From assembly GCA_937950105.1 (NCBI GenBank), contig CALFEM010000291.1, positions 1-21,901 of the forward strand: DNA of 21,901 bases. The letters run 5' to 3'. Source of the DNA: an uncultured Alphaproteobacteria bacterium (lineage in GTDB: Bacteria > Pseudomonadota > Alphaproteobacteria > Rhizobiales > Hyphomicrobiaceae). Shown piece by piece: positions 15,433-21,901 of the stretch; position 1 is the first letter of the stretch, and the number at the start of each line of letters is the position of its first letter. The notes under the pieces are model-generated. The model saw only the letters and a program-made list of their open reading frames with translations. It was not told where the DNA came from and searched no databases. The position numbers and the translations under genes are program-made.

Positions 15433-17142
15433 ATGCGTACCGGCGGCCAGATCCTCGTCGACCAGTTGGCGCTCAACGGCGTGCCGCGCGTGTTCATGGT
15501 GCCTGGCGAGAGCTTTATCGCCGCCCTCGACGCACTGCACGACTGCCCGGCGATCGACGTCGTCGTCTGCCGCCACGAAGGCGCTGCGGCGATGATGGCT
15601 GAAGCGACGGCGCGGCTGTCCGCGACCGCGACGCTGAAGCCGGGCGTCGCTTTCGTCACGCGCGGGCCGGGCCTCGCCAACGCCATGAGCGGTCTGCACG
15701 TCGCCATGCAGGCGGCGACGCCGATGCTGCTGCTGGTCGGCCTGCCGCCACTGCGCCACGAGGGCCGCGGCGGCTTTCAGGAGGTCGCCATCGAGCCGCT
15801 GGCGGGAAGCTTCGCCAAATGGGCGGGTGTGGTGCGCGATGCCGCGCGGCTGCCGGAGTTCGTCAGCCGGGCGATGGTAACGGCGCTTGCCGGCCGCCCC
15901 GGTCCGGTGGTGCTCGGTTTGCCCGAGGACGTACTCGCCGCGTCGAGCGACGTGCGCGATGCGACGGCCGCGAGTCTGGCGGCGCCCGGGCCGACATGGT
16001 CGGACATGATGCGCCTCGCCGACGCGCTCGACCGGGCGGAATGGCCGCTGCTGATCGCCGGCGGCCTCGGCTGGACCACCACCGCCAGCCGCGAACTCAC
16101 CCAGTTCGCAGAGCGCTTCGACCTGCCGGTGGTCGCCAGCTTCCGCAGCCAGGACGTGATCGACAACCGCTCACCGCATTATGTCGGTCACGCCGGCATC
16201 GCCATGGCCGGCAAGGTGGCGACTGCCCTCGCCAATGCCGACCTCGTCATCGCCGTCGGCACCCACCTCGACGAGATCACAAGCGGCCGTTACGCGCTCA
16301 TCACGCCGCCACGCCCGCGCCAGCGGCTCGCGCACGTGCACCCCGCGAGCGAAGTCCTCGGCGCACTGTACCAGGCCGACATCCCGATCGTGTCGACGGT
16401 CGCCGCGTTCGCGGCGCGCCTCGACGACCTCGCGCCGTCGGTGCGGCGCGGCAGCGCACGGACGTGGTCGACGCTGCGCCGCGACCTGCGCCAGTCGTTC
16501 GAAACGTGGCAGCAGGTCGAGCCTTCGCCCGGCAGCGTACGGCTCGAGAACGTGGTGCGGCACCTGTCCGAGGTTCTGCCGCCCGACGCGATCGTCACCA
16601 ATGGTGCCGGCAACTACGCGGCGTTCGTGCATCGCTGCTTCACCTGGAAGGAGCCCGGTACGCAGCTCGCGCCGATGTCGGGCAGCATGGGCTACGGTCT
16701 GCCGGGGGCGATCGCGGCCAAGCTCGCGCATCCGAACCGCGAGGTGGTCTGCTTCGCCGGGGACGGCTGCCTGCAGATGACACTGCAGGAACTGGCCACG
16801 GCCGTACAGTACGCGCTGCCGATCATCGTCATCGTCGCCAACAACGGCCTCTACGGCACCATCCGCGCCGAGCAGGAAAAGCGCTACCCCGGCCGCGTCA
16901 TCGCCACGAGCCTCGTCAATCCGGATTTTGCCGCGCTCGCCCGCAGCTATGGCGCCGACGGCGAAAAGGTCCGCAGTGACGCCGAACTGGCAGGACTGTT
17001 CGCGCGGGCCCGCGCATCGCGGCGGCCGTTCGTGCTCGATCTCGCGCTCGACCCGGAGGCGATCGCTCCGGGGGTGACGTTGCAGGGGCTGCGGCAGACC
17101 GCCGAAACCGGCCACAAGATAAGGCAGGTAAAACCCGATTAA
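15433..17142 (+). CDS. Acetolactate-synthase-like thiamine diphosphate-binding enzyme
   Basis: A 569-residue enzyme of the acetolactate synthase / pyruvate oxidase family, which uses thiamine diphosphate to act on 2-keto acids. The start at 15433 gives MRTGGQILVDQLALNGV, the standard N-terminus; the frame is open further upstream, but that part is non-coding in character. Visible parts are catalytic Glu49 in CRHEGAAAMMAEA, FVTRGPGLANAMSGLH (75-90), the central domain from about 190, NGAGNYAAF (390-398), MSGSMGYGLPGAIAAKL, and the cofactor motif from GDGCLQM (443-449) to ANNGLYGTI (469-477). No regulatory small subunit (ilvN) is adjacent, so it is probably not the main biosynthetic IlvB. Sulfoacetaldehyde, oxalyl-CoA or other benzaldehyde-lyase-type activities cannot be excluded. 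No clear ribosome binding site is seen before the ATG. Confidence 0.88.
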   Translation: MRTGGQILVDQLALNGVPRVFMVPGESFIAALDALHDCPAIDVVVCRHEGAAAMMAEATARLSATATLKPGVAFVTRGPGLANAMSGLHVAMQAATPMLLLVGLPPLRHEGRGGFQEVAIEPLAGSFAKWAGVVRDAARLPEFVSRAMVTALAGRPGPVVLGLPEDVLAASSDVRDATAASLAAPGPTWSDMMRLADALDRAEWPLLIAGGLGWTTTASRELTQFAERFDLPVVASFRSQDVIDNRSPHYVGHAGIAMAGKVATALANADLVIAVGTHLDEITSGRYALITPPRPRQRLAHVHPASEVLGALYQADIPIVSTVAAFAARLDDLAPSVRRGSARTWSTLRRDLRQSFETWQQVEPSPGSVRLENVVRHLSEVLPPDAIVTNGAGNYAAFVHRCFTWKEPGTQLAPMSGSMGYGLPGAIAAKLAHPNREVVCFAGDGCLQMTLQELATAVQYALPIIVIVANNGLYGTIRAEQEKRYPGRVIATSLVNPDFAALARSYGADGEKVRSDAELAGLFARARASRRPFVLDLALDPEAIAPGVTLQGLRQTAETGHKIRQVKPD

Positions 17143-17285
17143 CCGGTCTTAACAAAACGTAAAATTAACGGTTGGCTCATTAGTCAAGAAAACAGCCAGC
17201 ATTGGACCGGAAATAGGGGCTGAGTTACAAAACACCTAACGCGACGCTGACACGCTGACTTCGATCATCGTAAGGACACCCGCAA
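17143..17285 (+). promoter_or_regulatory. AT-rich stretch, possible promoter region of a small gene
   Basis: Directly after the TPP-enzyme stop the base composition changes sharply, with TTAA-rich words (TTAACCGGTCTTAAC, then AAAATTAACGG) up to about 17200. TTAA boxes six bases apart resemble, but do not match, the CtrA pattern (TTAA-N7-TTAA). Lower GC and position before the small ORF at 17286 suggest a promoter region; no exact -35/-10 pair is convincing. Confidence 0.35.
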
Positions 17286-17450
17286 GTGGCTGGCATCGAG
17301 ACGAGTTGGAGCTGGAGCAAGTTCGGAACATTCGTTTGTTTCGCCCTCGCCGCCGCAATGCTCCTATCCTCACTGATCCAGACGCACACGAGAGCCTCGA
17401 ACGACACGATCAAGCCAGCCAGCACCGCAAGCACCCTCCCAGCCGGCTGA
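17286..17450 (+). CDS. Small membrane or exported protein, 54 residues
   Basis: This short frame starts at a GTG with AAGGA nine bases upstream (TAAGGACACCCGCAA). The product begins MAGIETSWSWSKFG, has one hydrophobic segment (about residues 14-30, GTFVCFALAAAMLLSSL), and ends with a Ser/Thr/Ala/Pro-rich tail (NDTIKPASTASTLPAG). It may be a single-pass membrane protein or a cleaved signal peptide with a short exported peptide. An AT-rich candidate promoter region precedes it and a strong hairpin (17501-17534) follows it, giving it the outline of an independent transcription unit. No family is recognised. The main doubt is length: a 54-codon frame in GC-rich DNA can arise by chance. Confidence 0.5.
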   Translation: MAGIETSWSWSKFGTFVCFALAAAMLLSSLIQTHTRASNDTIKPASTASTLPAG

Positions 17451-17500
17451 CCATCGGCTTCACTGCCCGCTCGACCCCATACGACCGCTGCCCCTGCTAT

Positions 17501-17534
17501 ATGAGCCTCTTCCCTTCCCGGGGAAGGGGCTCAT
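17501..17534. terminator. Long hairpin between convergent units
   Basis: A 14-base stem (17501-17514 with 17521-17534, one G-T pair) closes a six-base loop TTCCCG. It lies inside an outer inverted repeat GACCCC (17473-17478) with GGGGTC (17544-17549). It sits 50 bases after the small ORF and 118 bases before the end of the convergent transporter gene. CGACCTTTCG follows, so the T tract is poor; a two-way or Rho-assisted terminator is the likeliest role. Confidence 0.55.
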
Positions 17535-17651
17535 CGACCTTTCGGGGTCAGCTATCGCGACCAGGTTCGTGTTTTCTGTTGCGCTCCCGCCGCCCAGCCA
17601 GCCCCGCGCGGTGCCTCGTCTGCGCGCGGCCGCCCCGCCACCCCCGCGCGC

Positions 17652-18575
17652 TCACATCATGCGCATCATCAGTATCCACGCCGTCACCACGATCGGCGAC
17701 AGCAGCGTCGACAACAGCACCGCGCCGGAGACGAAGCGCGGCTGGCGGTCGTATTCCGCGCAGAACAACGCCAGCAACACGCCGACCGGTGTCGCCGCGG
17801 CAACCACGTAGAGCTCGGTCAGATCGTTCGGCATGGCGAGGGCGAGCGCGAGCCCCCACGTCAGCGCCGGCGCCGCGAGCAGCTTCAACACCAGGATCAA
17901 GCTCATCGGCAGCGGTGACAGCTCACCCTTGCCGGTGTCGGCGAGCTGGGCGCCGAGAGCGAACAGCGCCAGCGGCGGAAAGGTCGCGCCGATCAGCTCC
18001 AGCGGCGTGCCGATGACCACCGGCAGCCGCATCTCCAGCGCCCGCAGCGTCAGGCCGACGATCACCGCCGGCACCACCGGCGTCTCGAACGCGATCCTGA
18101 GGCGCGCGACGAAACCCTTCTCGCCGCGCGACGGCGCCAGCATCCACGCGCCGACCGAAACGATCAGCATCGTCATCATGCTGGTGATGACCGACTGATG
18201 CAGGATGAACGGCTCGGGGAATGCCAGCTTGACCAGTGGAATGCCGTAATTGCCGACATTCGCATAAACCGTCGCCATGGCGAAGATCGGCGCGAATTCG
18301 GCCGGCAGCCGGAACAGTTTCGCGACCAGCCAGCCGAGCAGCATGAGGGCGGCGAACTGAATGGCCGTGAAATAGATGGTCGGCCAGATTTCCGCGATCG
18401 GCTGGCGCGCCGACGACAGGAAATGCACGAGAAACGCCGGCATGACCACGAACACGATGAGCCGGTTGAGGCTCGGCACGTCGAGCTTCAGCTTGCGCTG
18501 TGCGCCAAAGCCCAGCGCCACCAGCGCGACGATCGGCAGTGTGACGCTGAGGAGGATGTCGGTGAACAGCTGCAT
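17652..18575 (-). CDS. AEC-family (auxin efflux carrier type) transporter
   Basis: A 307-residue inner-membrane carrier of the AEC family (PF03547 type), whose bacterial members move organic acids such as malate or malonate. The protein is almost wholly hydrophobic, with about ten membrane segments in the usual five-plus-five layout. Typical pieces are LPIVALVALGFGAQR (residues 14-28), LNRLIVFVVMPAFLVHFL, the conserved NVGNYGIPL near residue 110 in the discontinuous helix, and TPVGVLLALFCAEYDRQP near the C-terminus. The ATG at 18575 has GGAG five bases upstream. It lies 129 bases downstream of threonine dehydratase on the same strand and may be cotranscribed with it, which would suggest a 2-keto acid or amino-acid-derived substrate, but that is inference. 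Confidence 0.9.
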   Translation of the reverse strand: MQLFTDILLSVTLPIVALVALGFGAQRKLKLDVPSLNRLIVFVVMPAFLVHFLSSARQPIAEIWPTIYFTAIQFAALMLLGWLVAKLFRLPAEFAPIFAMATVYANVGNYGIPLVKLAFPEPFILHQSVITSMMTMLIVSVGAWMLAPSRGEKGFVARLRIAFETPVVPAVIVGLTLRALEMRLPVVIGTPLELIGATFPPLALFALGAQLADTGKGELSPLPMSLILVLKLLAAPALTWGLALALAMPNDLTELYVVAAATPVGVLLALFCAEYDRQPRFVSGAVLLSTLLSPIVVTAWILMMRMM

Positions 18576-18704
18576 CGCGGCTCCGGACCGGTGCGATCGA
18601 ACGCCGACCGCAAGGCCGGCCTGTCACGCAGGTCGCGCGCAAGCCGTCCCGAGCGGATGCCACAAAGGGCGCCACCCTGCCAGTGTCAAAGAGGTGATAG
18701 CGGC

Positions 18705-20033
18705 TCAGCGTGACAGGCTCGAGCCCTTGACCGAGATCGAGTAGCCGGCCCGCTCCAGCGCCTCGCAGACGCGCGCGAGGTGCTCGCGGTCACGCGTCTC
18801 GATGACCACGTGCAGCTCGGCGCCCTTCGCCGGCAACACCGTGAACACGCGCTGGTGATAGACTTCGACGATGTTGGCGCCGCACGAGCCGAGAATCCCC
18901 GAGACGAGCGCCAGCTGCCCCGGCCGGTCCGGGATGTCGATCGACAGTTGCGACAGCCGCCCGTCGCGCGCCAGACCGCGCGTCAACACGCTCGCCAGCA
19001 GGCGCGTGTCGATGTTGCCGCCGCACAGCACGAGGCCGATGCGCTTGCCCGCGAACCGCGCCGGATCGGCGGCGACGGCAGCGAGCCCGGCCGCCCCCGC
19101 CCCCTCGACCACCGTCTTCTCGATGGTCAGCAGCGTGCTCAGTGCCCGCTCCATGTCGCTCTCCGAGACGAGAACGATATCGTCGACGACGCGGCGCACG
19201 TGCGCCAGCGTCAGGCACCCCGGCGCCTTGACGGCGATACCCTCGGCGAGCGTATCGCCGCGCGTCGGCAGGCTGGTGCCCTTCACCGCGTTGTACATGG
19301 AGGGATAGAGCGCCGCCTGCACGCCGATCACCTCGATGCCCGGCTTCAGGGCCTTGGCCGCGACCGCCATTCCGGAAATGAGACCGCCGCCGCCGATAGG
19401 CACCACGAGGATGTCGAGATCGGGCACCGCCGACAGCATCTCGACGGCGATGGTGCCCTGCCCCGCGATCACCTTGGCGTCGTCATAAGGATGCACGAAC
19501 GACAGGCCGCGGATCATGCACAGCTCGTGGGCTTGCGCCGAGGCCTCCTCGAGACTCGGCCCGAACAGGACCACCTCGGCGCCGTAGCGGCGCGTGTTCT
19601 CGACCTTCACGGTCGGCGTCGGCTCCGGCATGACGATGGTTGCCGGAATGCCGAGGCGGCTCGCATGATAGGCGACGCCCTGCGCGTGATTGCCCGCCGA
19701 AACGGTGATGACGCCGCGCCGGCGCTCCTCCGGTGACAGCGACGCCAGCCGGTTCAGCGCGCCGCGCTCCTTGAACGACCCGGTGAATTGCAGGTTCTCG
19801 AACTTCAGCCAGATCTCGCATCCGAGCATGTCGGACAGCGTGCGGCTCTTGTCGAAATCGGTGACGACGACGGCGCCGGCGAGCGTGCGTGCGGCCTGCT
19901 CGATGTCGTCGAGCGTGACGAGTTCCGAGACGGCCGCATCCGCTGCCGTACCCGCTGGCGGTGGCGGCGTGGAAAGGTGCGCGGCCCGTTCGGGCGCGCG
20001 TTTCGATCTGGTCTTGCCACTGCGCTTCTGCAT
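18705..20033 (-). CDS. ilvA: Threonine ammonia-lyase (dehydratase) with C-terminal ACT domain
   Basis: Converts threonine to 2-oxobutanoate and ammonia, either as the first step to isoleucine or for threonine breakdown. The protein is 442 residues from the ATG at 20033 (GGAG seven bases upstream). PLP-binding Lys88 lies in FTGSFKERGALN, followed by SAGNHAQGVAYHA (112-124), the glycine loop PIGGGGLISGMA (212-223), and GAGAAGLAAV (311-320). Residues about 360-436 form one ACT domain (SIDIPDRPGQLALVSGIL, ANIVEVYHQR, HVVIETRDREHL), as in TdcB-like enzymes carrying a single ACT unit rather than the double regulatory domain of E. coli IlvA. The first 35 residues are a basic, Ala/Pro-rich extension. 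The symbol ilvA is by function; biosynthetic or catabolic use is not decided by the sequence. Confidence 0.93.
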   Translation of the reverse strand: MQKRSGKTRSKRAPERAAHLSTPPPPAGTAADAAVSELVTLDDIEQAARTLAGAVVVTDFDKSRTLSDMLGCEIWLKFENLQFTGSFKERGALNRLASLSPEERRRGVITVSAGNHAQGVAYHASRLGIPATIVMPEPTPTVKVENTRRYGAEVVLFGPSLEEASAQAHELCMIRGLSFVHPYDDAKVIAGQGTIAVEMLSAVPDLDILVVPIGGGGLISGMAVAAKALKPGIEVIGVQAALYPSMYNAVKGTSLPTRGDTLAEGIAVKAPGCLTLAHVRRVVDDIVLVSESDMERALSTLLTIEKTVVEGAGAAGLAAVAADPARFAGKRIGLVLCGGNIDTRLLASVLTRGLARDGRLSQLSIDIPDRPGQLALVSGILGSCGANIVEVYHQRVFTVLPAKGAELHVVIETRDREHLARVCEALERAGYSISVKGSSLSR

Positions 20034-20104
20034 CGTCCGGCTCCATCGTCTGGCGCAACTATAGCGGGCGGCTGTCCGCTCCCCATCGCGCGAAAGGACG
20101 CTCC

Positions 20105-20145
20105 CCCGGCCGCCGGATCGCCGCCGGGTCGTCTTTTTCGTTTTT
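20105..20145 (+). terminator. Hairpin with T tracts in the leader of the reductase gene
   Basis: CCCGGC (20105-20110) can pair with GCCGGG (20123-20128), followed by TCGTC, five T (20134-20138), CG and five T (20141-20145). It lies 90 bases before the start of the HIBADH-like gene, with no plus-strand gene close upstream. It may end stray transcription or act as an attenuator; the stem is only six pairs in GC-rich DNA, so chance is possible. A second small hairpin, GCCGCT-CC-AGCGGC (20150-20163), follows. Confidence 0.3.
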
Positions 20146-20233
20146 CCCGGCCGCTCCAGCGGCTAAGACGCTCTCACCCGGCATCGAGGCGCCATGTGCG
20201 CGCGGCCGCAAAAAACCGGAAGGGAGAGACGAA

Positions 20234-21142
20234 ATGGCGAAGATCGCGTGGATCGGGCTCGGCGTGATGGGCTACCCGATGGCCGGACACCTGCTCAAGC
20301 GCGGCGGCCACGACCTCACGGTTTACAATCGCACAGCGGCCAAGGCCGAGCAGTGGGTCGCCGCACACGGCTCGGGCCGCGCCGCGCCGACCCCGGCCGC
20401 TGCCGCCGAGGGGGCCGAGTTCGTGTTCTGCTGCGTCGGCAACGACGACGACCTGCGCGCGGTGACGACCGGGCCGGACGGCGCCTTCCGGGCGATGGGC
20501 AAGGGTACCGTGTTCATCGACAACACCACGGCCTCGGCCAACGTCGCGCGTGAACTTCACGCCGCCGCCAAGGCCAACGGCTTCGGCTTCCTCGACGCGC
20601 CGGTCTCGGGCGGGCAGGCGGGCGCCGAGAACGGCCAGTTGACCGTCATGTGCGGCGGCGACGCCGACGTGTTCGCGCGCGCCAGGCCGGTCATCGCGCA
20701 CTACGCCAAGATGGTGAACCTGATCGGCCCCGCGGGCGCCGGGCAGCTGACCAAGATGGTCAACCAGATCTGCATCGCCGGGCTCGTGCAGGGCCTCGCC
20801 GAGGGCCTGCACATGGCGAGCCGCGCCGGCCTCGACATCGCGGCGGTGATGGACACGATTTCGAAGGGTGCCGCGCAGAGCTGGCAGATGGAGAACCGCT
20901 GGAAGACGATGAGCGCGGGCAAGTTCGACTTCGGATTCGCCGTCGACTGGATGCGCAAGGACCTCTCGATCTGCCTCGACGAAGCCCGCCGCAACGGCGC
21001 CAGCCTGCCCGTCACCGCGCTCGTCGACCAGTTCTACGCCGAGGTGCAGCGCATGGGCGGCAACCGCTGGGACACCTCCAGCCTGATCGCCCGCCTCGAT
21101 GCCGCCGGTTCTTCTGGCGCCGCCGATTCACGGCGTGCGTGA
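20234..21142 (+). CDS. 3-hydroxyisobutyrate dehydrogenase-like NAD(P) oxidoreductase
   Basis: A 302-residue beta-hydroxyacid dehydrogenase, the family that oxidises 3-hydroxyisobutyrate (valine breakdown), tartronate semialdehyde and similar acids. It shows the Rossmann motif IAWIGLGVMGYPMAGHL (4-20), cofactor-discriminating YNRT (31-34), substrate-binding DAPVSGGQAGAENGQL (121-136), catalytic Lys174 and Asn178 in GQLTKMVNQ, and Lys242 in WMRKDL. Arg at NRT could favour NADPH, but this is only suggestive. The ATG at 20234 has GGAGAG close upstream. The natural-looking end is near IARLDAAG; the last eight or so codons, GAADSRRA and the TGA, lie inside a palindromic repeat (from 21116), so the C-terminus seems to have been replaced or extended by it. 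Exact substrate is unknown. Confidence 0.9.
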   Translation: MAKIAWIGLGVMGYPMAGHLLKRGGHDLTVYNRTAAKAEQWVAAHGSGRAAPTPAAAAEGAEFVFCCVGNDDDLRAVTTGPDGAFRAMGKGTVFIDNTTASANVARELHAAAKANGFGFLDAPVSGGQAGAENGQLTVMCGGDADVFARARPVIAHYAKMVNLIGPAGAGQLTKMVNQICIAGLVQGLAEGLHMASRAGLDIAAVMDTISKGAAQSWQMENRWKTMSAGKFDFGFAVDWMRKDLSICLDEARRNGASLPVTALVDQFYAEVQRMGGNRWDTSSLIARLDAAGSSGAADSRRA

Positions 21143-21177
21143 CAAGACGCACGGCGATCGGGGCGCCGCGCTCTTTT
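21116..21177 (+). repeat. Palindromic repeat, short unit (copy 1)
   Basis: First 58 bases are identical to those of copy 2 (21178) except at 21154. The unit opens GGCGCCGCCGATTCAC, then a 10-pair hairpin with one mismatch (21130-21140 region with 21147-21156), then ATCGGGGCGCC, which can pair with the opening arm with one bulged base, then GCGCTCTTTT. The TGA of the reductase gene (21140-21142) lies at the edge of the hairpin loop. Hairpin plus four T makes it terminator-like. Confidence 0.88.
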
Positions 21178-21276
21178 GGCGCCGCCGATTCACGGCGTGC
21201 GTGACAAGACGCACGCCGATCGGGGCGCCGCGCTCCGATCGCCCGAGCCCTTGCGAGGGCGTCAATCGGCAGCGCC
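21178..21276 (+). repeat. Palindromic repeat, long unit (copy 2)
   Basis: Ninety-nine bases bounded by arms that pair with 14 of 16 positions (21178-21193 with 21261-21276). Between them lie a perfect hairpin CGGCGTGCGT-GACAAG-ACGCACGCCG, a second stem GATCGGGGCG-CCG-CGCTCCGATC (one G-T pair), and a third, GCCCT-TGCG-AGGGC. The whole can fold as a four-way, clover-like shape. It ends 17 bases before the thioesterase start, so it is most of that gene's leader. Confidence 0.88.
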
Positions 21277-21293
21277 AGACAAGAAAGCAAGCC

Positions 21294-21740
21294 ATGGCCC
21301 GCACGCCCGCCGAGCTGATCGCCGACATGGCGAAGATCAATCCTGTGTTTCAGCACCTCGGCATCGAGGTCGAGCTGGCAGAACCGGGCCACTCGCGCTT
21401 CGTCATGGTGGTACGCGACGAACTGACCAACACGTTCGGGGTCGGCCACGGCGGCATCGTCTTCACGCTCGCCGACATGGCTTTCGGCTTCACCTGCAAT
21501 GCCGGCGGCGAGCGCGCCATGACGGCGAGCGCGGCCATCGATTATCTGGCCCCGGCTCCCGTCGGCACGCGCATCGTCGCCGACGCCCGCGAGGTGGCAC
21601 GTCAGGGCCGCAACGTGTTCTACGACGTGGTCATCTCGACAGAGGCCGGCGACGTCATCGCCATCGTGCGCGGCCGCATGCGCCTGCTCGGCGGCCCGAC
21701 GCTCTCTCTTGATGGCGCCGCCGATTCACGGCGTCCGTAA
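21294..21740 (+). CDS. PaaI-like hotdog-fold acyl-CoA thioesterase
   Basis: A 148-residue thioesterase of the PaaI/YdiI type, which hydrolyses acyl-CoA such as hydroxyphenylacetyl-CoA. The hotdog signature is NTFGVGHGGIVFTLADMAFGF: HGG (52-54) and Asp61 match the catalytic region of PaaI, followed by FTCNAGG and TASAAIDYLAPAPVGTRIVA as in the E. coli protein. The ATG at 21294 comes 17 bases after a repeat unit; the ribosome binding site (AAGAAAG) is weak. The protein probably once ended near RLLGGPTLS; the last residues DGAADSRRP and the TAA stop are encoded by the next repeat copy (from 21714), in the same reading frame as in the reductase gene. No other phenylacetate genes are in the window, so the substrate is open; some acyl-CoA housekeeping role is likely. 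Confidence 0.9.
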   Translation: MARTPAELIADMAKINPVFQHLGIEVELAEPGHSRFVMVVRDELTNTFGVGHGGIVFTLADMAFGFTCNAGGERAMTASAAIDYLAPAPVGTRIVADAREVARQGRNVFYDVVISTEAGDVIAIVRGRMRLLGGPTLSLDGAADSRRP

Positions 21741-21809
21741 GAGGACGCACGCCGATCGGGGCGCTGCGCTCCGAGCCCGAGTTCTTGCGAGGGCGTCAAT
21801 CGGCAGCGC
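21714..21809 (+). repeat. Palindromic repeat, long unit (copy 3)
   Basis: Same order as copy 2. The first hairpin has changed (GCGTCC-GTAAGAG-GACGC type pairing at 21731-21748) but still pairs, using a shifted register. The stop TAA of the thioesterase gene is at 21738-21740 in the loop. The second stem is GATCGGGGCG-CTG-CGCTCCGAGC, one pair worse than copy 2. The tail AGGGCGTCAATCGGCAGCGC is unchanged. Confidence 0.87.
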
Positions 21810-21818
21810 AACTCATAG

Positions 21819-21881
21819 AGCGCCACCGATTCACGGCGTGCGTAAAAGGACGCACGCCGATCGGGGCGCGCGCTCTCTTTT
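21819..21881 (+). repeat. Palindromic repeat, short unit (copy 4)
   Basis: Opens AGCGCCACCGATTCAC, with a perfect 10-pair hairpin CGGCGTGCGT-AAAAGG-ACGCACGCCG, and ends GCGCTCTCTTTT, like the short copy at 21116. The in-frame stop position is again filled (TAA at the loop edge), though no gene is read through it here. Confidence 0.86.
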
Positions 21882-21901
21882 GGCGCCACCGATTCACGGC
21901 G
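21882..21901 (+). repeat. Palindromic repeat, copy 5, cut by the window end
   Basis: GGCGCCACCGATTCACGGCG, the opening arm of another unit 63 bases after copy 4, showing that the array continues past the window. Confidence 0.85.

Noticed and set aside
17143..17165. CtrA binding box
   Set aside because: The TTAA words are six bases apart instead of seven, and such words are expected in AT-rich DNA; kept only as a remark.
21116..21901. CRISPR array
   Set aside because: Units are spaced by 62-63 bases or by genes, and the sequence between arms is itself repeated; there are no unique spacers and no cas genes.

Overview
The window is a high-GC alphaproteobacterial chromosome segment, most likely from Hyphomicrobiales (Rhizobiales). 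The basis is the secG/tpiA/ppiD/trpE neighbourhood, GC-rich codon use, GATTC (GANTC-type) sites inside repeats, a group III ornithine decarboxylase and a PsiE-like protein. No genus can be named. No rRNA, tRNA, CRISPR array, transposase or prophage gene was seen.

Layout. (1) 1-1961, minus strand: tpiA, a small exported proline-rich protein and the start of secG, the common alphaproteobacterial tpiA-secG order. (2) 2346-6978, plus strand: a PpiD/SurA-like periplasmic foldase, trpE, and an esterase-like phytase-family protein. (3) 6994-8123: a PsiE-like membrane protein (minus) and a SixA-like histidine phosphatase (plus), diverging from a short shared region. (4) 8196-10020, minus: an ornithine/lysine decarboxylase behind a structured leader, and an unrecognised 158-residue protein. 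(5) 10221-15043, minus: an exported caspase-like protein with Sel1 repeats, followed by a large diheme cytochrome c protein ending in a DUF4384-like domain. (6) 15433-17142, plus: an acetolactate-synthase-like thiamine diphosphate enzyme; then an AT-rich stretch and a 54-codon membrane-protein ORF. (7) 17652-20033, minus: threonine dehydratase with an ACT domain and an AEC-family transporter. (8) 20234-21740, plus: a 3-hydroxyisobutyrate-dehydrogenase-like reductase and a PaaI-like thioesterase.

Two things stand out. First, a family of palindromic repeats surrounds the last two genes (21116-21901) and also lies at 10111-10220. The units share a GATTC-containing arm, a hairpin whose loop carries an in-frame stop, and, in long copies, a second arm that can pair back to the first. 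Copies differ by paired changes that keep the hairpins. Two copies supply the C-terminal codons and stop of the genes they follow, and one forms a hairpin plus T7 terminator behind the cytochrome gene. Second, the caspase-like and diheme cytochrome/DUF4384 genes form a same-strand pair of predicted envelope proteins of unknown role, the best candidate here for an undescribed protein system.

The metabolic genes are mostly ordinary: glycolysis (tpiA), tryptophan (trpE), threonine breakdown or isoleucine entry (ilvA), polyamines (ODC), acyl-CoA turnover (HIBADH-like, PaaI-like). Functions are read from recognised motifs only; no database search was run.
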